A stretch of 23,351 nucleotides of DNA, taken from Halanaerobium sp. GTDB taxonomy: Bacteria; Bacillota; Halanaerobiia; Halanaerobiales; Halanaerobiaceae. Position numbers and translations under genes: made by a program. This document shows, piece by piece, positions 13,619 to 22,400 of this stretch. The notes beneath the pieces were generated by a model. It was not told the DNA's origin. It made no database searches and saw nothing but the letters and a program-made list of their open reading frames with translations. Within the stretch, counting starts at the first letter, position 1. Every line of letters begins with the position of its first letter. The stretch is from NCBI GenBank assembly GCA_003070825.1, contig QBLP01000008.1, positions 1 through 23,351 of the forward strand, given 5' to 3'.

Positions 13619-15118
13619 TTGTTAATTGGAGATATTATTTCAAAAACAGCTGCAGAAAAAGGAGATAAAATCGCTGCAGTTCTTGATGACAAAAAAGTTA
13701 CATATCAGGATTTAGAAAAGCAAAGTAATCAGCTGGCACACGGCCTAATTGATTTAGGGATAAAGCCTGCAGATATGGTGAGCATTATGCTGCCCAATAG
13801 TATTGAGTTTTTAACTGCTTATTTAGGGGTTATTAAGTCGGGTGCTACAATGGTACCTCTAAATATCAGTTTTAAAAAGGCAGCTGTTGAATATATTTTG
13901 AATAATTCAGAAGCTAAAATAATTATCAGCTCAAAAAAGTTTTTGCCTTTAATTAAAGACTGTGATTTGGATTATCTACAAAAAATAATTTTAGTCGATG
14001 GTGAAAAGTCTGATGATTATCTGGCTTTATCTGAACTGGCAGACCAGCAAAGCACCCTACCTGAATTAAAAGAGATTGATCAGGAATATACGGCGGCCTG
14101 TCTTTATACTTCGGGAACGACCGGTCAGCCTAAAGGAGCAATGCTGACTCATCACAACCTGATTTTTGATACCCAAAAAACAATTGAACATTTAAAGGTT
14201 GATGATAGTGACCGCTATATTTGTGTGCTGCCGATGTTCCATGCTTTTGCAGAAACTGTCTGTATGCTGATGCCCCTCTTTTTGGGCGCAGAAATAGTAA
14301 TTGTAGATAGATTTTTACCTGAAAAAGTATTAAAAACCATTCAGGAAGAAAATGTAACATTTTTTGCCGGAGTACCGACAATGTATTCCGCTCTCTTAAA
14401 TGTTAAAAATAAAGATGAATATGATCTTTCTCATTTAAATCTATGTATTTCTGGTGGAGCAGCAATGCCCCAGCAGACAATGGAGGATTTTGAAAAAACA
14501 TTTAATGTAAAAATTCTTGAAGGTAATGGACCAACCGAAACTTCTCCGGTTGCTTATGTGAATCCGGTAGATGGAGAAAGGAAGTCCGGTTCTGTTGGTT
14601 TACCAATTCCAGAAACAAAAGTTAAGATTGTAGACGAAAATGATAAAGAGCTCGAGCGAGGAAAAATTGGTGAGATTGTTGTTCAGGGAGAACATGTAAT
14701 GAAGGGCTATTTTAAAATGCCTGAGGCAACAGAAAAAACTCTGCGCGGTGGCTGGTTACACACTGGTGATTTAGGTAAAATGGATCAGGACGGCTATGTT
14801 TATATTGTTGACCGCAAAAAAGATATGATTAATGTTGGAGGAATGAATGTTTATCCAAGAGAAATAGAAGAACAGTTATATAAACATCCTAAAATTAGAG
14901 AAGCAGCTGTAGTTGCAACCAAGGATGAATTAAGAGGGGAAATCCCCAAAGCAGTTATTGTCCTAAAGGAAGGCGAAAAGGCTGATGAACGGGAGATAAA
15001 AAAATACTGTCAGCAGTATTTCGCTAATTATAAAGTTCCAAAACTGGTTGATTTTCTGGATGAATTACCAAAGAATGCAACCGGAAAAATTGATAAAAAA
15101 TCATTAAGTGATCTTTAA
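13619..15118 (+). CDS. long-chain fatty acid--CoA ligase (AMP-binding)
   Basis: This 499-aa protein of the ANL superfamily activates a carboxylic acid with ATP and then forms the CoA thioester. The ATP loop is YTSGTTGQPKGAM (about 163-175). Later motifs are EGNGPTETSP, GWLHTGDLG, DRKKDMINVGGMNVYPREIEE and the C-terminal catalytic lysine in NATGKIDKK. The start is TTG 13619 with GGGAGG 9 bases upstream. The ATG at 13592 adds nine residues in front of the ribosome site and is less likely. Fatty-acid use is inferred from family similarity, and a medium-chain or aryl acid is not excluded. It is 62 bases behind the M15 gene and may be in the same transcript. A terminator follows. Confidence 0.9.
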   Translation: MLIGDIISKTAAEKGDKIAAVLDDKKVTYQDLEKQSNQLAHGLIDLGIKPADMVSIMLPNSIEFLTAYLGVIKSGATMVPLNISFKKAAVEYILNNSEAKIIISSKKFLPLIKDCDLDYLQKIILVDGEKSDDYLALSELADQQSTLPELKEIDQEYTAACLYTSGTTGQPKGAMLTHHNLIFDTQKTIEHLKVDDSDRYICVLPMFHAFAETVCMLMPLFLGAEIVIVDRFLPEKVLKTIQEENVTFFAGVPTMYSALLNVKNKDEYDLSHLNLCISGGAAMPQQTMEDFEKTFNVKILEGNGPTETSPVAYVNPVDGERKSGSVGLPIPETKVKIVDENDKELERGKIGEIVVQGEHVMKGYFKMPEATEKTLRGGWLHTGDLGKMDQDGYVYIVDRKKDMINVGGMNVYPREIEEQLYKHPKIREAAVVATKDELRGEIPKAVIVLKEGEKADEREIKKYCQQYFANYKVPKLVDFLDELPKNATGKIDKKSLSDL

Positions 15119-15130
15119 AGAGTAAAAGCT

Positions 15131-15167
15131 TCCCCTTCTTTTTTTAGGAGGGGGATTTTCTCTTTTT
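15131..15167 (+). terminator. terminator after acyl-CoA ligase
   Basis: TCCCCTTCT (15131-15139) pairs with AGGAGGGGGA (15146-15155) with one bulge, around a short T loop, followed by a T-rich tract. Confidence 0.75.
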
Positions 15168-15215
15168 GTGTCCTTAGCTGATTAATTTAAAATATTTAAA
15201 GCGGAGGCGATTAAA

Positions 15216-15866
15216 ATGACAGTTGATTATGAAAATCTTCGCCTGGAAATGGTTAAAGAGCAGTTAGAAAAAAGAGGAATTAAAGATCAATCCGTACTTG
15301 AAGCCTTTAAAAGAGTTCCTCGCGAAAGGTTTATGCTGGATGAAAATAAGGAACTGGCCTATGCAGATGGTGCTCAAACAATTGAAGCAGGTCAAACCAT
15401 CAGTCAGCCTTATATTGTTGCTAAAATGCTGGAGGCACTTAATTTAAGTCCGACAGACAGGGTTTTGGAGATTGGGACAGGCTCAGGTTATGCAGCAGCA
15501 CTACTTGCTGAGATTGCTGGAGAAGTTTATACCATAGAGAGAATAGAGAAACTTGCAGTCAAAGCCAGAAATCTGCTTTCAAAATTAAATTATGAAAACA
15601 TCAGAGTTAAAACAGGAGACGGAACCCTTGGTTGGGAAGAATATGCTCCTTATGATGCAATTTTAGTTTCGGCAGCAGCTCCCTATCTGCCTGAAAAATT
15701 AAAAATACAGCTTAATAAAAAAGGTCGGATAATAATTCCAATCGGGGAGCGGGGAGGTATTCAGCAGTTAAAGCTTTATACCAGAAGGTATAATGGAAAT
15801 TTAAAAGAAGAAGACCTAGAGTATGTTAGATTTGTACCTCTTTTAGGAGAAGACAGCTGGAAATAG
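15216..15866 (+). CDS. pcm: protein-L-isoaspartate O-methyltransferase
   Basis: This 216-aa SAM-dependent repair enzyme methylates isoaspartyl residues in aged proteins so that they can revert to aspartate. The family signature GQTISQPYIVAKML lies near 58-71. SAM-binding motif I is VLEIGTGSGYAAALL (about 84-98), followed by VYTIERIEKL and the post-motif DAILVSAAAPYLPE. The length is usual. The ATG at 15216 has a GGAGGCGAT site. There is no promoter of consensus quality in the short gap behind the terminator. The downstream symporter remnant begins 77 bases later. Confidence 0.95.
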   Translation: MTVDYENLRLEMVKEQLEKRGIKDQSVLEAFKRVPRERFMLDENKELAYADGAQTIEAGQTISQPYIVAKMLEALNLSPTDRVLEIGTGSGYAAALLAEIAGEVYTIERIEKLAVKARNLLSKLNYENIRVKTGDGTLGWEEYAPYDAILVSAAAPYLPEKLKIQLNKKGRIIIPIGERGGIQQLKLYTRRYNGNLKEEDLEYVRFVPLLGEDSWK

Positions 15867-15943
15867 GAATCTTAGACAGCCAGTAACCAATTTATTTCTA
15901 GTTACAATAGAATATAAAAAGTAGATAGGAGTGGAGTATTTTA

Positions 15944-16794
15944 ATGGCAGCAACAATAACATCTTTTTCAGTTTATTTAGTATTTTTGATGAGTATTGGA
16001 GTTTATTTTTACAGGAAAACAGCAAATCTTGAAGATTATTTAATATTGAATATACGGCAGCAGTAATTTTTGGTGGGCTGGCTATAGTTTTATATACTTT
16101 TTTAGGAGGATTTATGGCAGTCTCCTGGAATGATTTTTTTCAGGGGATTCTGATGTTTTTTGCAATTACAATTGTACCGGTAATTGCTTATGGTGAAATT
16201 GGAGGCATGAGTGAGATTACAGCAATGACTGCAGAAAATGGTGTTTCACTTTCTCTAATGCCGGAAGGCTTTACTATTACAGCAGTTATATCTGCACTTG
16301 CCTGGGGGCTTGGTTACTTTGGACAGCCGCATATACTGGCACGTTTTATGGGGATAGACACTATTAAAAAAGTTGCCCCGGCTTGAAAAATTGCGGTTAT
16401 CTGGGTTGCAATTTCTTTAAGTGCAGCGGTACTGGTAGGAATTATTGCAGTACCAATGTTTCCAAATATAGCAGACAGTGAAAAAGTCTTTATTGAAATG
16501 ATTGCCGCTATTTTTAATCCCTGGCTGGGAGCTGCTTTTGGACCGGCAGTATTATTTTCACTTTTTTCAAAAAAAGCATCCTGGCAGTCAATTTTAGCAG
16601 GAATGATTACAGGCACGGTTACCTTAGTTATTTGGAAAGAAAGTGGTCTGGGTGCTCAATTATATGAGATTATTCCCGGATTTTTTGTTAATATTATAGT
16701 AATTTTGATAGTTAATAAATTTTATGCTCAGCAGGATGATGAAATATTAGCTGAGTATGAAGAGGTAGAAAAAATTTATCAGAGAGATATTTAA
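15944..16794 (+). pseudogene. sodium:solute symporter (SSS, PutP-like), multiply disrupted
   Basis: This is the remnant of a sodium/proline-type symporter. A proper start (ATG 15944, with an AGGAG-like site) opens a first helix and reaches LEDYL, but the frame then shifts near 16048 and would stop at 16064-16066. In the other frame, continuity resumes as AAVIFGGLAIVLYTFLGG, AVSWNDFFQG and YFGQPHILARFMG. A TGA at 16384-16386 replaces what is an Arg codon in relatives. The frame continues to 16794 and ends in a normal hydrophobic C-terminus. Comparison with PutP shows two missing stretches: roughly 120 residues between LEDYL and AAVIF, and roughly 100 between FNPWL and GAAFGPAVLFSLF. So at least four lesions are present: two deletions, one frameshift, one nonsense. 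These estimates come from memory of the family, not from alignment. Confidence 0.9.
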
Positions 16795-16824
16795 CTCATA
16801 AATATAGAGAGAAAGGATGATAGG

Positions 16825-17592
16825 ATGCGCATTTATTCCTGGAATGTTAATGGAATAAGAGCAGTTAAAAGAAAAGGATTTTTAGACTGGATAGCCGAAG
16901 AACAGCCAGATATACTGGGGCTGCAGGAAATAAGAATTCAGGATCATCAGCTAAAAAATAAATTACGGAATATAGATGATTATTATTCTTATTTTACCTT
17001 TGGTGAGAAAAAAGGCTATAGTGGGGTTGCTCTTTATACAAAAATAGAACCGATGGAGGTCTGGCATGGACTTGGTATTAAGAGGTTTGACCGGGAAGGC
17101 AGAGTTATTACGGCAGAATTTGAAGACTTTTATCTGCTTAATATTTATTTTCCCAATGGCAAAAGAAGCAAAGAAAGACTCAACTATAAGCTTGATTTTT
17201 ATGATGCTGTTTTTGATTATATTGAGGATTTAAGGAATAACGGAAAAGAAGTTGTAGTTTGTGGTGACTATAATACAGCTCATCACTCGATAGATCTTCA
17301 TGATCCTGATTCAAATGAAAATACTTCCGGTTTTATGCCGATCGAAAGAGAGTGGCTTGATAAACTCGAAGATCATGGGTATATAGATACCTACCGTCAT
17401 TTTCATCCTGAAGAGGAGACCTATTCCTGGTGGAGCTATAGAACTAGAGCTCGCGAGAGGAATGCCGGCTGGAGGATTGATTATCATTTCATTTCCGAAG
17501 GTCTGGAAGATAGATTAGAAAGTGCGGATATTTTAACTGATGTTATGGGATCAGATCACTGTCCGGTAACAATTACTCTGGATTTAGAATAA
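16825..17592 (+). CDS. xth: exodeoxyribonuclease III
   Basis: This 255-aa enzyme is an AP endonuclease and 3'-5' exonuclease for base-excision repair, of the ExoA/Xth type. Catalytic residues are in place: Asn7 in SWNVNG, Glu35 in LQEIR, Tyr108 in NIYFPNG, Asp148 and Asn150 in CGDYNTAH, and His245 in GSDHCPV. WRIDYHF lies near the C-terminus. The length is typical. The ATG at 16825 has an AAAGGATGATAGG leader. It follows the dead symporter by 30 bases and is closed by a bidirectional terminator. Function is safe. The older symbol exoA is also used for Gram-positive versions. Confidence 0.96.
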   Translation: MRIYSWNVNGIRAVKRKGFLDWIAEEQPDILGLQEIRIQDHQLKNKLRNIDDYYSYFTFGEKKGYSGVALYTKIEPMEVWHGLGIKRFDREGRVITAEFEDFYLLNIYFPNGKRSKERLNYKLDFYDAVFDYIEDLRNNGKEVVVCGDYNTAHHSIDLHDPDSNENTSGFMPIEREWLDKLEDHGYIDTYRHFHPEEETYSWWSYRTRARERNAGWRIDYHFISEGLEDRLESADILTDVMGSDHCPVTITLDLE

Positions 17593-17603
17593 ATAAGATA
17601 AAC

Positions 17604-17648
17604 AAAAAAGCAGCTCCACTTTAATAAAAAGCTGGAGGCTGCTTTTTT
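17604..17648. terminator. bidirectional terminator between xth and MFS gene
   Basis: AAAAAAGCAGCTCCA (17605-17619) pairs with TGGAGGCTGCTTTTTT (17633-17648) with a single bulged G. An A-run before and a T-run after make it work in both directions between converging genes. Confidence 0.88.
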
Positions 17649-17681
17649 GTTTATAAATTGATTTTTAGCTGTTTATAACAT

Positions 17682-18908
17682 TTAATTGATTTCAGCTATT
17701 TTCTTTTTATCCTTATTTAAAAAGAAGACGGCAATTATAATTCCAATTACTGCAATAATTAGGGTTGGATAAAACACATATTTATAACTCCCCAGTATAT
17801 CTCTAATCTGACCGGAAAAGATATTTCCAATTACAGCCCCAACTCCATAGGCAGTAAATAAATAGCCGTAATTTCTGCTGTAATTTTCCTTGCCAAAAAA
17901 GTAAGAGGTAGCAGCAGGTGCAATTGCCAGCCAGCCGCCCAGATTGAGCCAGAATATTGCAAAAGCAATAAAATAGAGGACTGGATTTGCAGAATTATTA
18001 ATAATCATTAAAATTGAAGCCAGAATAATCATTAAAAAAGAGATCACAGCTGTAATTTTAGGCTTGAATTTATCTGTTAAGGCTCCAAAAATTGGTCGAC
18101 CAATACCATTGAAGATTGCAAATAAAGACACATAAATTGAAGCAGTAGCAGAATCCAGATTTATAATTTCTTCTGCCACCGGGCCTGAAATTGCAATAGC
18201 CATTAAACCAATAATTGTTCCGATAACAAAGGTGGTCCAGAGAGCATAAAAGCTTCTGCTTTTTAACATCTTTTTAGGCCCAATATTCAATTTTGATTTA
18301 GCTTTGTTTTTTTTCTTAGAGATAGATTTTTTGCTTTCTGGAAATTTCAGCGGTAAAGCAAGTAAAGTAATTATTACTGCAAATAAAACACCTAAAACCT
18401 TAAAAGTGCTAAAGGCACCAAAATGTCTAATTAACCAGCTTGCTGCAGGTGCGGTCAAAAATGGTGATAAGCCAAAACCACCAAGAGTTAATCCGACTGC
18501 CAGTCCCTCTTTATCAGGAAACCATTTAGCAGCTACTGCCATCGGAGCACCATAGGCAATACCAACTCCAGTACCCCCAATTACCCCATAAGTAATAGTC
18601 AGGATTGTAATCGAAGAGGTGAAGCCAGATAAAAACCAGCCGACAGAAATTAAAAGACCACCTGCAATTGTCATCACACGGGGACCATATTTATCCATGT
18701 AATTACCGGCAAAAGGCATCCCAAGGGCATAAAAAACTAAAAAGATCATATAAGGTAAACCACTTTCAGTTGCACCAATATTAAAAGCTGTCTCAATTGG
18801 CTTTCGAAAAATACTCCAGGAATAAATTGTTCCCATACACATAAAGATAATAAGTCCTAACGGAATATAAATCCACCTACTCTTGTTCTCAGTTACTGAA
18901 GATGTCAT
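17682..18908 (-). CDS. MFS transporter, oxalate/formate antiporter (OFA) type
   Basis: This is a 408-aa membrane carrier with about twelve hydrophobic segments in two halves joined by a basic loop (SKKKNKAKSK near 200). The N-terminal helix with MGTIYSWSIFRKPIE is the OFA-family signature. MDKYGPRV marks the A-motif loop, and a related motif (DKFKPK) occurs in the second half. Members exchange small carboxylates such as oxalate/formate, or carry related acids. The actual substrate is unknown. ATG 18908 has a GGGAGG site. A good promoter with a palindrome over its -35 box lies about 100 bases upstream, suggesting specific regulation. The IS30 element sits just upstream of that promoter. Confidence 0.9.
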   Translation of the reverse strand: MTSSVTENKSRWIYIPLGLIIFMCMGTIYSWSIFRKPIETAFNIGATESGLPYMIFLVFYALGMPFAGNYMDKYGPRVMTIAGGLLISVGWFLSGFTSSITILTITYGVIGGTGVGIAYGAPMAVAAKWFPDKEGLAVGLTLGGFGLSPFLTAPAASWLIRHFGAFSTFKVLGVLFAVIITLLALPLKFPESKKSISKKKNKAKSKLNIGPKKMLKSRSFYALWTTFVIGTIIGLMAIAISGPVAEEIINLDSATASIYVSLFAIFNGIGRPIFGALTDKFKPKITAVISFLMIILASILMIINNSANPVLYFIAFAIFWLNLGGWLAIAPAATSYFFGKENYSRNYGYLFTAYGVGAVIGNIFSGQIRDILGSYKYVFYPTLIIAVIGIIIAVFFLNKDKKKIAEIN

Positions 18909-19006
18909 ATTTTTTAATTTCCTCCCTGTGATTAATTAACTTGATTTTCTAAGAATTTACAGTTAAGATATTATTGTAAAACAAAAGATTTAATATAGTT
19001 AAAATA

Positions 19007-19040
19007 ATCATAACAAAAGCACTTAACTTTATCAAGTTAA
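19007..19040 (-). promoter_or_regulatory. MFS promoter with palindromic operator
   Basis: On the minus strand TTGATA (19035-19030) and TATGAT (19012-19007) are separated by 17 bases. The perfect inverted repeat TTAACTT-TATC-AAGTTAA (19023-19040) covers the -35 box. A further TTAACTT half-site lies at 18936-18942 in the leader. This fits repression or activation by a dimeric regulator not encoded here. Confidence 0.7.
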
Positions 19041-19080
19041 ATCATTTCAGTTTTTAGTTGGGTGAATTGCAAGTTGCATT

Positions 19081-20286
19081 GCACGGTTTTTTTGATTTTT
19101 TTAAATAACCCGTACCTTAAGCGTTTTTAGATGCTAAAGCTTAATTTCGATTTAAACAATTCATTTGAATTTCCGTAGTCAAACATTTTTCTAGGATAAG
19201 TATTTATAAATTCTTGAATCTTTTTTACCAGGGTTCTTTTGATTCCTTTAAAACTTGTGCCTTTTGGTAAGAATCGTCTGATAAACCGGTTAGCAACCTC
19301 ATTTGAGCCTCTCTGCCAGCTGCTGTATGCATCACAATAATACTGGCTGGTTCTAGGAATGCTGCTGCCTGTAAAAGACTCTTCAATACCCTCATAATCT
19401 GCAAATTCTGATCCGTTATCTGTAGTGATCGTCTTGAAAGTTTCCCTAAAATTAACCACTCCAAATCGCCTTTCTATTCTATCCAGACCTTTTACCACTG
19501 ATTCCGCTTTTTTGTTTGGTATTTTTTCTATGATTTCCTGTCTGGTTTGTCTTTCTGTTAAAACCAGTAAAAACGGTTCTCCTTTTTCTTTTAAACCCTC
19601 TACCAAATCCATCTCCCAGTGTCCAAATTCTTCTCTGGTATCAGCCTCTTCAGGTCTATCTCTAATTGTCCGACCTTCCTTGCGTCGCGTGGTGCTTGCA
19701 CTTTCCTCTGGCCTGTCCTTTTCAGTTTTGTAATTACCGTGTAAAAGGTCATCTCTATCTATATTTAAAACACCTTTGTCAATATAGTTATAGATGGTTT
19801 TCCAGTGTATTTCTAGATCAAAATCATCTGATTCTTTAATATCTTTTGCCACTGCTGCTGGAGATCTTAATTTAAGTATTTGTTCCTCAATAAATTCTGC
19901 TAATTCATTATTTTTTCCTATTTTTAAATTCGGACCTTTATTTGAATTTTTAAAGGCATGTACTTTCTGAGCTAACTTCGGGACATACTCTTTTCTTGTA
20001 GTTCCATCACCATTTCTAAGCTCGACTTCACCCCGTTTTATTTCTCGACTTATTGTGGTTCTATGGCAGTTTAATTCTTTACCAATTTCAGTGTAATTTT
20101 TGTCCTGTATATTGTATAAATGACCAATGACTACACGATTTCCATAACTTAGGTGTTCACCTTTTTCATGTTCTATGTTATACTTATCTTGACACATATT
20201 CTGTACCCTCCTAATGTTTTTGTCGCTATTAACATTATACAAAAGGTACAGGTATGTGTCTATTTTTTTATCAAATCAGCCCGTGC
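19081..20286 (-). mobile_element. IS30-family insertion sequence
   Basis: The element carries one transposase gene on the minus strand. Its ends begin GCACGG (19081) and, read inward from the other side, GCACGGGCTG (20286). The imperfect terminal repeats share GCACGG and TTTGAT, with a second shared patch GTACCTT further in. ATT on both flanks (19078-19080 and 20287-20289) could be a 3-bp target duplication, as is normal for IS30. Exact ends are uncertain by one or two bases. It lies between the MFS promoter and the ABC operon terminator and breaks no visible gene. Confidence 0.75.
19127..20197 (-). CDS. IS30-family transposase
   Basis: This 356-aa DDE transposase catalyses cut-out and insertion of its element. 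The start is the ATG at 20197 (MCQDKYNIEHEKG), 8 bases behind AGGAGGG. An earlier start at 20242 lies upstream of the ribosome site and is rejected. The N-terminal helix-turn-helix reads YTEIGKELNCHRTTISREIKRG (about 35-56). The catalytic triad is Asp197 in HWEMDLVEG, Asp260 in TTDNGSEF, and Glu300 in RGSNEVANRFIRRFLPKG. The IS30 signature around the glutamate is complete. The reading frame is intact and the element looks potentially active. Confidence 0.95.
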   Translation of the reverse strand: MCQDKYNIEHEKGEHLSYGNRVVIGHLYNIQDKNYTEIGKELNCHRTTISREIKRGEVELRNGDGTTRKEYVPKLAQKVHAFKNSNKGPNLKIGKNNELAEFIEEQILKLRSPAAVAKDIKESDDFDLEIHWKTIYNYIDKGVLNIDRDDLLHGNYKTEKDRPEESASTTRRKEGRTIRDRPEEADTREEFGHWEMDLVEGLKEKGEPFLLVLTERQTRQEIIEKIPNKKAESVVKGLDRIERRFGVVNFRETFKTITTDNGSEFADYEGIEESFTGSSIPRTSQYYCDAYSSWQRGSNEVANRFIRRFLPKGTSFKGIKRTLVKKIQEFINTYPRKMFDYGNSNELFKSKLSFSI

Positions 20287-20332
20287 ATTTAATTATACAA
20301 TTTATCTATTTTTTATTTTAGAGCGCAAATAA

Positions 20333-20364
20333 AACAGGGACAGCATTAAAATACTGTCCCTGTT
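20333..20364 (-). terminator. terminator of ABC operon
   Basis: AACAGGGACAG (20333-20343) and CTGTCCCTGTT (20354-20364) pair perfectly over 11 bp around a 10-base loop. On the minus strand TTTTATTT follows, 25 bases behind the permease stop. Confidence 0.8.
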
Positions 20365-20388
20365 GGAAGATCACATTTTTTTATTTTA

Positions 20389-21288
20389 TTACTTCTCACC
20401 TTTATAATAAGGCTCTCCAGAAGCAGCTGGTGGAACTGATTTACCAAAGAAACCAGCCAGTACAATTAAAGTAAGGACATAAGGTATTGCACTGATTAAT
20501 TCTGAAGGAATAAACGGAAACTCAACCCGAACAGCAATTGCCTCAGCAAATCCAAAAAGCATTGCAGCACCAAAGGCACCAAAAGGATGCCACTTACCAA
20601 AGATCATAGCCGCCAGAGCAATAAAACCACGGCCAGCTGACATTTCCCTAACAAAGGCACTACCATCACCTATTGAGAGATGTGCTCCAGCAAGACCAGC
20701 TAAAATTCCACTGATTAAAACACTAATAAATCTCCATTTATTAACATCAATCCCCAGTGTATCAGCTGCTGCGGGATGCTCACCAATTGAGCGAATCCTC
20801 AGTCCCCAGTGGGTCTTAAAGAAAATAAACCAGACTATAGGAACTAAGATTATTGCTATATAAGTAATTGGATTAAATCTTACATCAAATAATCTAAAAG
20901 CAGGGAGACGATTAACCATTGGTGATGTTCCCTTAACACCAAATAATACCTGGAGTAAGAAAATTGTAATTCCGGAAGCAAAAATATTAATACCTGTACC
21001 TACAACAATTTGATTAGCTTTAAAGGTCACACAGACAAGTGCAAGAATTGCCGCAAATGCCAATCCAGCAACCATCGAATAAACTACACCAATCCAGGGA
21101 TTACCTGTGCTCGCACTTCCATAAACCGCTGCAAAAGCACCAAATAACATCATTCCTTCTAACGCAATATTAACAACACCGGATCGCTCAGAGAAAATAC
21201 CTCCTAAGGCTGCTAGAATTAAAGGAGTAGCAAAGCGAAAACTAGCAAGGATTAGTGAAAGAGAAAATATTTGTTTTAAAGTTTCCAT
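20389..21288 (-). CDS. nucleoside/BMP-type ABC transporter permease (second)
   Basis: This 299-aa membrane protein of the branched-chain/ribose permease superfamily (BPD_transp_2) is of the YufQ/NupQ/PnrE kind. It contains the family's conserved segment GGIFSERSGVVNIALEGMMLFGAF near the N-terminus and LGIDVNKWRFISVLISGILAGLAGA. About nine hydrophobic helices are visible. With its partner it forms the membrane channel of a purine or nucleoside importer with a BMP-type binding lipoprotein, which is not in the window. The ATG at 21288 overlaps the stop of the preceding permease by one base, so translation is coupled. It is the last gene before the terminator. Confidence 0.93.
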   Translation of the reverse strand: METLKQIFSLSLILASFRFATPLILAALGGIFSERSGVVNIALEGMMLFGAFAAVYGSASTGNPWIGVVYSMVAGLAFAAILALVCVTFKANQIVVGTGINIFASGITIFLLQVLFGVKGTSPMVNRLPAFRLFDVRFNPITYIAIILVPIVWFIFFKTHWGLRIRSIGEHPAAADTLGIDVNKWRFISVLISGILAGLAGAHLSIGDGSAFVREMSAGRGFIALAAMIFGKWHPFGAFGAAMLFGFAEAIAVRVEFPFIPSELISAIPYVLTLIVLAGFFGKSVPPAASGEPYYKGEK

Positions 21289-22400
21289 TATTCAACCCCT
21301 CCTTTTGCTTTTCTTTTTGCAAGATAAACTTTAAAGACCTGGAGGGCTGCAACAAAGAAGATTACTAAAGCCTGAATCAGCATTACAATTTCAGATGGAA
21401 TACCTGAAAACTGCATTTCTAAACCACCCTGTGCCAGTGCTCCAAATAAAATACCACCTAAGATAACTCCAATTGGATGAGTCTGTCCGATTAAGGCAAC
21501 AGCAATTCCTGTAAAACCATAACCAGCATCCATACCCTGCATAAAGCTGAAGTGAGTACCAAGTACTTCTCCAACTCCGGCTAGACCAGCTACAGCACCA
21601 CTGATGAACATAGCAGTTATTATACCTTTGCTGGCATTAATACCACCATATTCTGCTCCATCAGGATTAAAACCAACTGCTCTCATCTCATAACCAAGTG
21701 TTGTTTTAAATAATAAATACCATAAAATAACTGCTGCAATCAGAGCAAGGAAAAAGTTGAGATGAATTCTGATAGCAGGACTGCTTAACAAATCAGATAA
21801 AGGCAAATCTTCAAGAAAAGAATACTTATTCATATTATTAAAATTAAACATTGCTGCTGACTTCATAATTCTAGGTGTAGCCGGACGACCGGTATCTCGA
21901 AAAAGATTAATTCCATAATTAATAGTTAGTGCAATTGCAATATGATTTAACATAATTGTTGCAATAACCTCATGTACATCCATTTTAGCCTTTAAAAAAC
22001 CCGGCAGACCACCCCAGAGTCCACCAACAAACATTCCAGCAATTATCGCAAATGGAAGATGAATAAAAGCTGGTAAAGAAGTAAAATAAAAACCAACAAC
22101 TCCTGCTGTAAAACCACCCATTAATAGCTGTCCTTCAGCTCCAATGTTAAAAAGCCCGGCTCTAAAAGGAAGAGCTACAGCAAGCCCGGTTAAAATCAGT
22201 GGAGTTGAGCGCCAGAGGGTGTTGGCAATTGCTCTAAAACTTCCAAAAGATCCTATGTAAAGAGCAGAATAGGCATCCAGAGGAGATTTATCAGTTAGAA
22301 AAATAAATAAAGTACCTACAATTAATGCAACAACTATTGATAATAAAGATAAACCTAGATCAGTTAAAATAGATTTTATTTTGTCTGAGTAGTTATTCAT
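21288..22400 (-). CDS. nucleoside/BMP-type ABC transporter permease (first)
   Basis: This 370-aa partner permease is of the YufP/NupP/PnrD kind, also in the BPD_transp_2 family. The start is ATG 22400 (MNNYSDKIKSIL) with AGGAGGTGA at the proper distance. An upstream in-frame TTG at 22421 would include the ribosome site. Conserved stretches are ALPFRAGLFNIGAEGQLLMGG, DVHEVIATIMLNHIA and RAVGFNPDGAEYGGINASKG. Around ten hydrophobic helices occur. It overlaps the 3' end of the ATPase gene by 8 bases. The two permeases and ATPase make a nucleoside or purine uptake system. The exact nucleoside is not predictable. Confidence 0.93.
   Translation of the reverse strand: MNNYSDKIKSILTDLGLSLLSIVVALIVGTLFIFLTDKSPLDAYSALYIGSFGSFRAIANTLWRSTPLILTGLAVALPFRAGLFNIGAEGQLLMGGFTAGVVGFYFTSLPAFIHLPFAIIAGMFVGGLWGGLPGFLKAKMDVHEVIATIMLNHIAIALTINYGINLFRDTGRPATPRIMKSAAMFNFNNMNKYSFLEDLPLSDLLSSPAIRIHLNFFLALIAAVILWYLLFKTTLGYEMRAVGFNPDGAEYGGINASKGIITAMFISGAVAGLAGVGEVLGTHFSFMQGMDAGYGFTGIAVALIGQTHPIGVILGGILFGALAQGGLEMQFSGIPSEIVMLIQALVIFFVAALQVFKVYLAKRKAKGGVE

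Noticed and set aside
16384..16386. TGA read as a sense codon (recoding or selenocysteine) in the symporter
   Set aside because: Relatives have Arg there, no SECIS-like hairpin was seen, and the gene has other disabling lesions.
16114..16794. Two plus-strand ORFs (16114-16386 and 16456-16794) as separate small membrane proteins
   Set aside because: They are in one frame, separated by a TGA, and together match the middle and end of one SSS symporter. They are pieces of a pseudogene.
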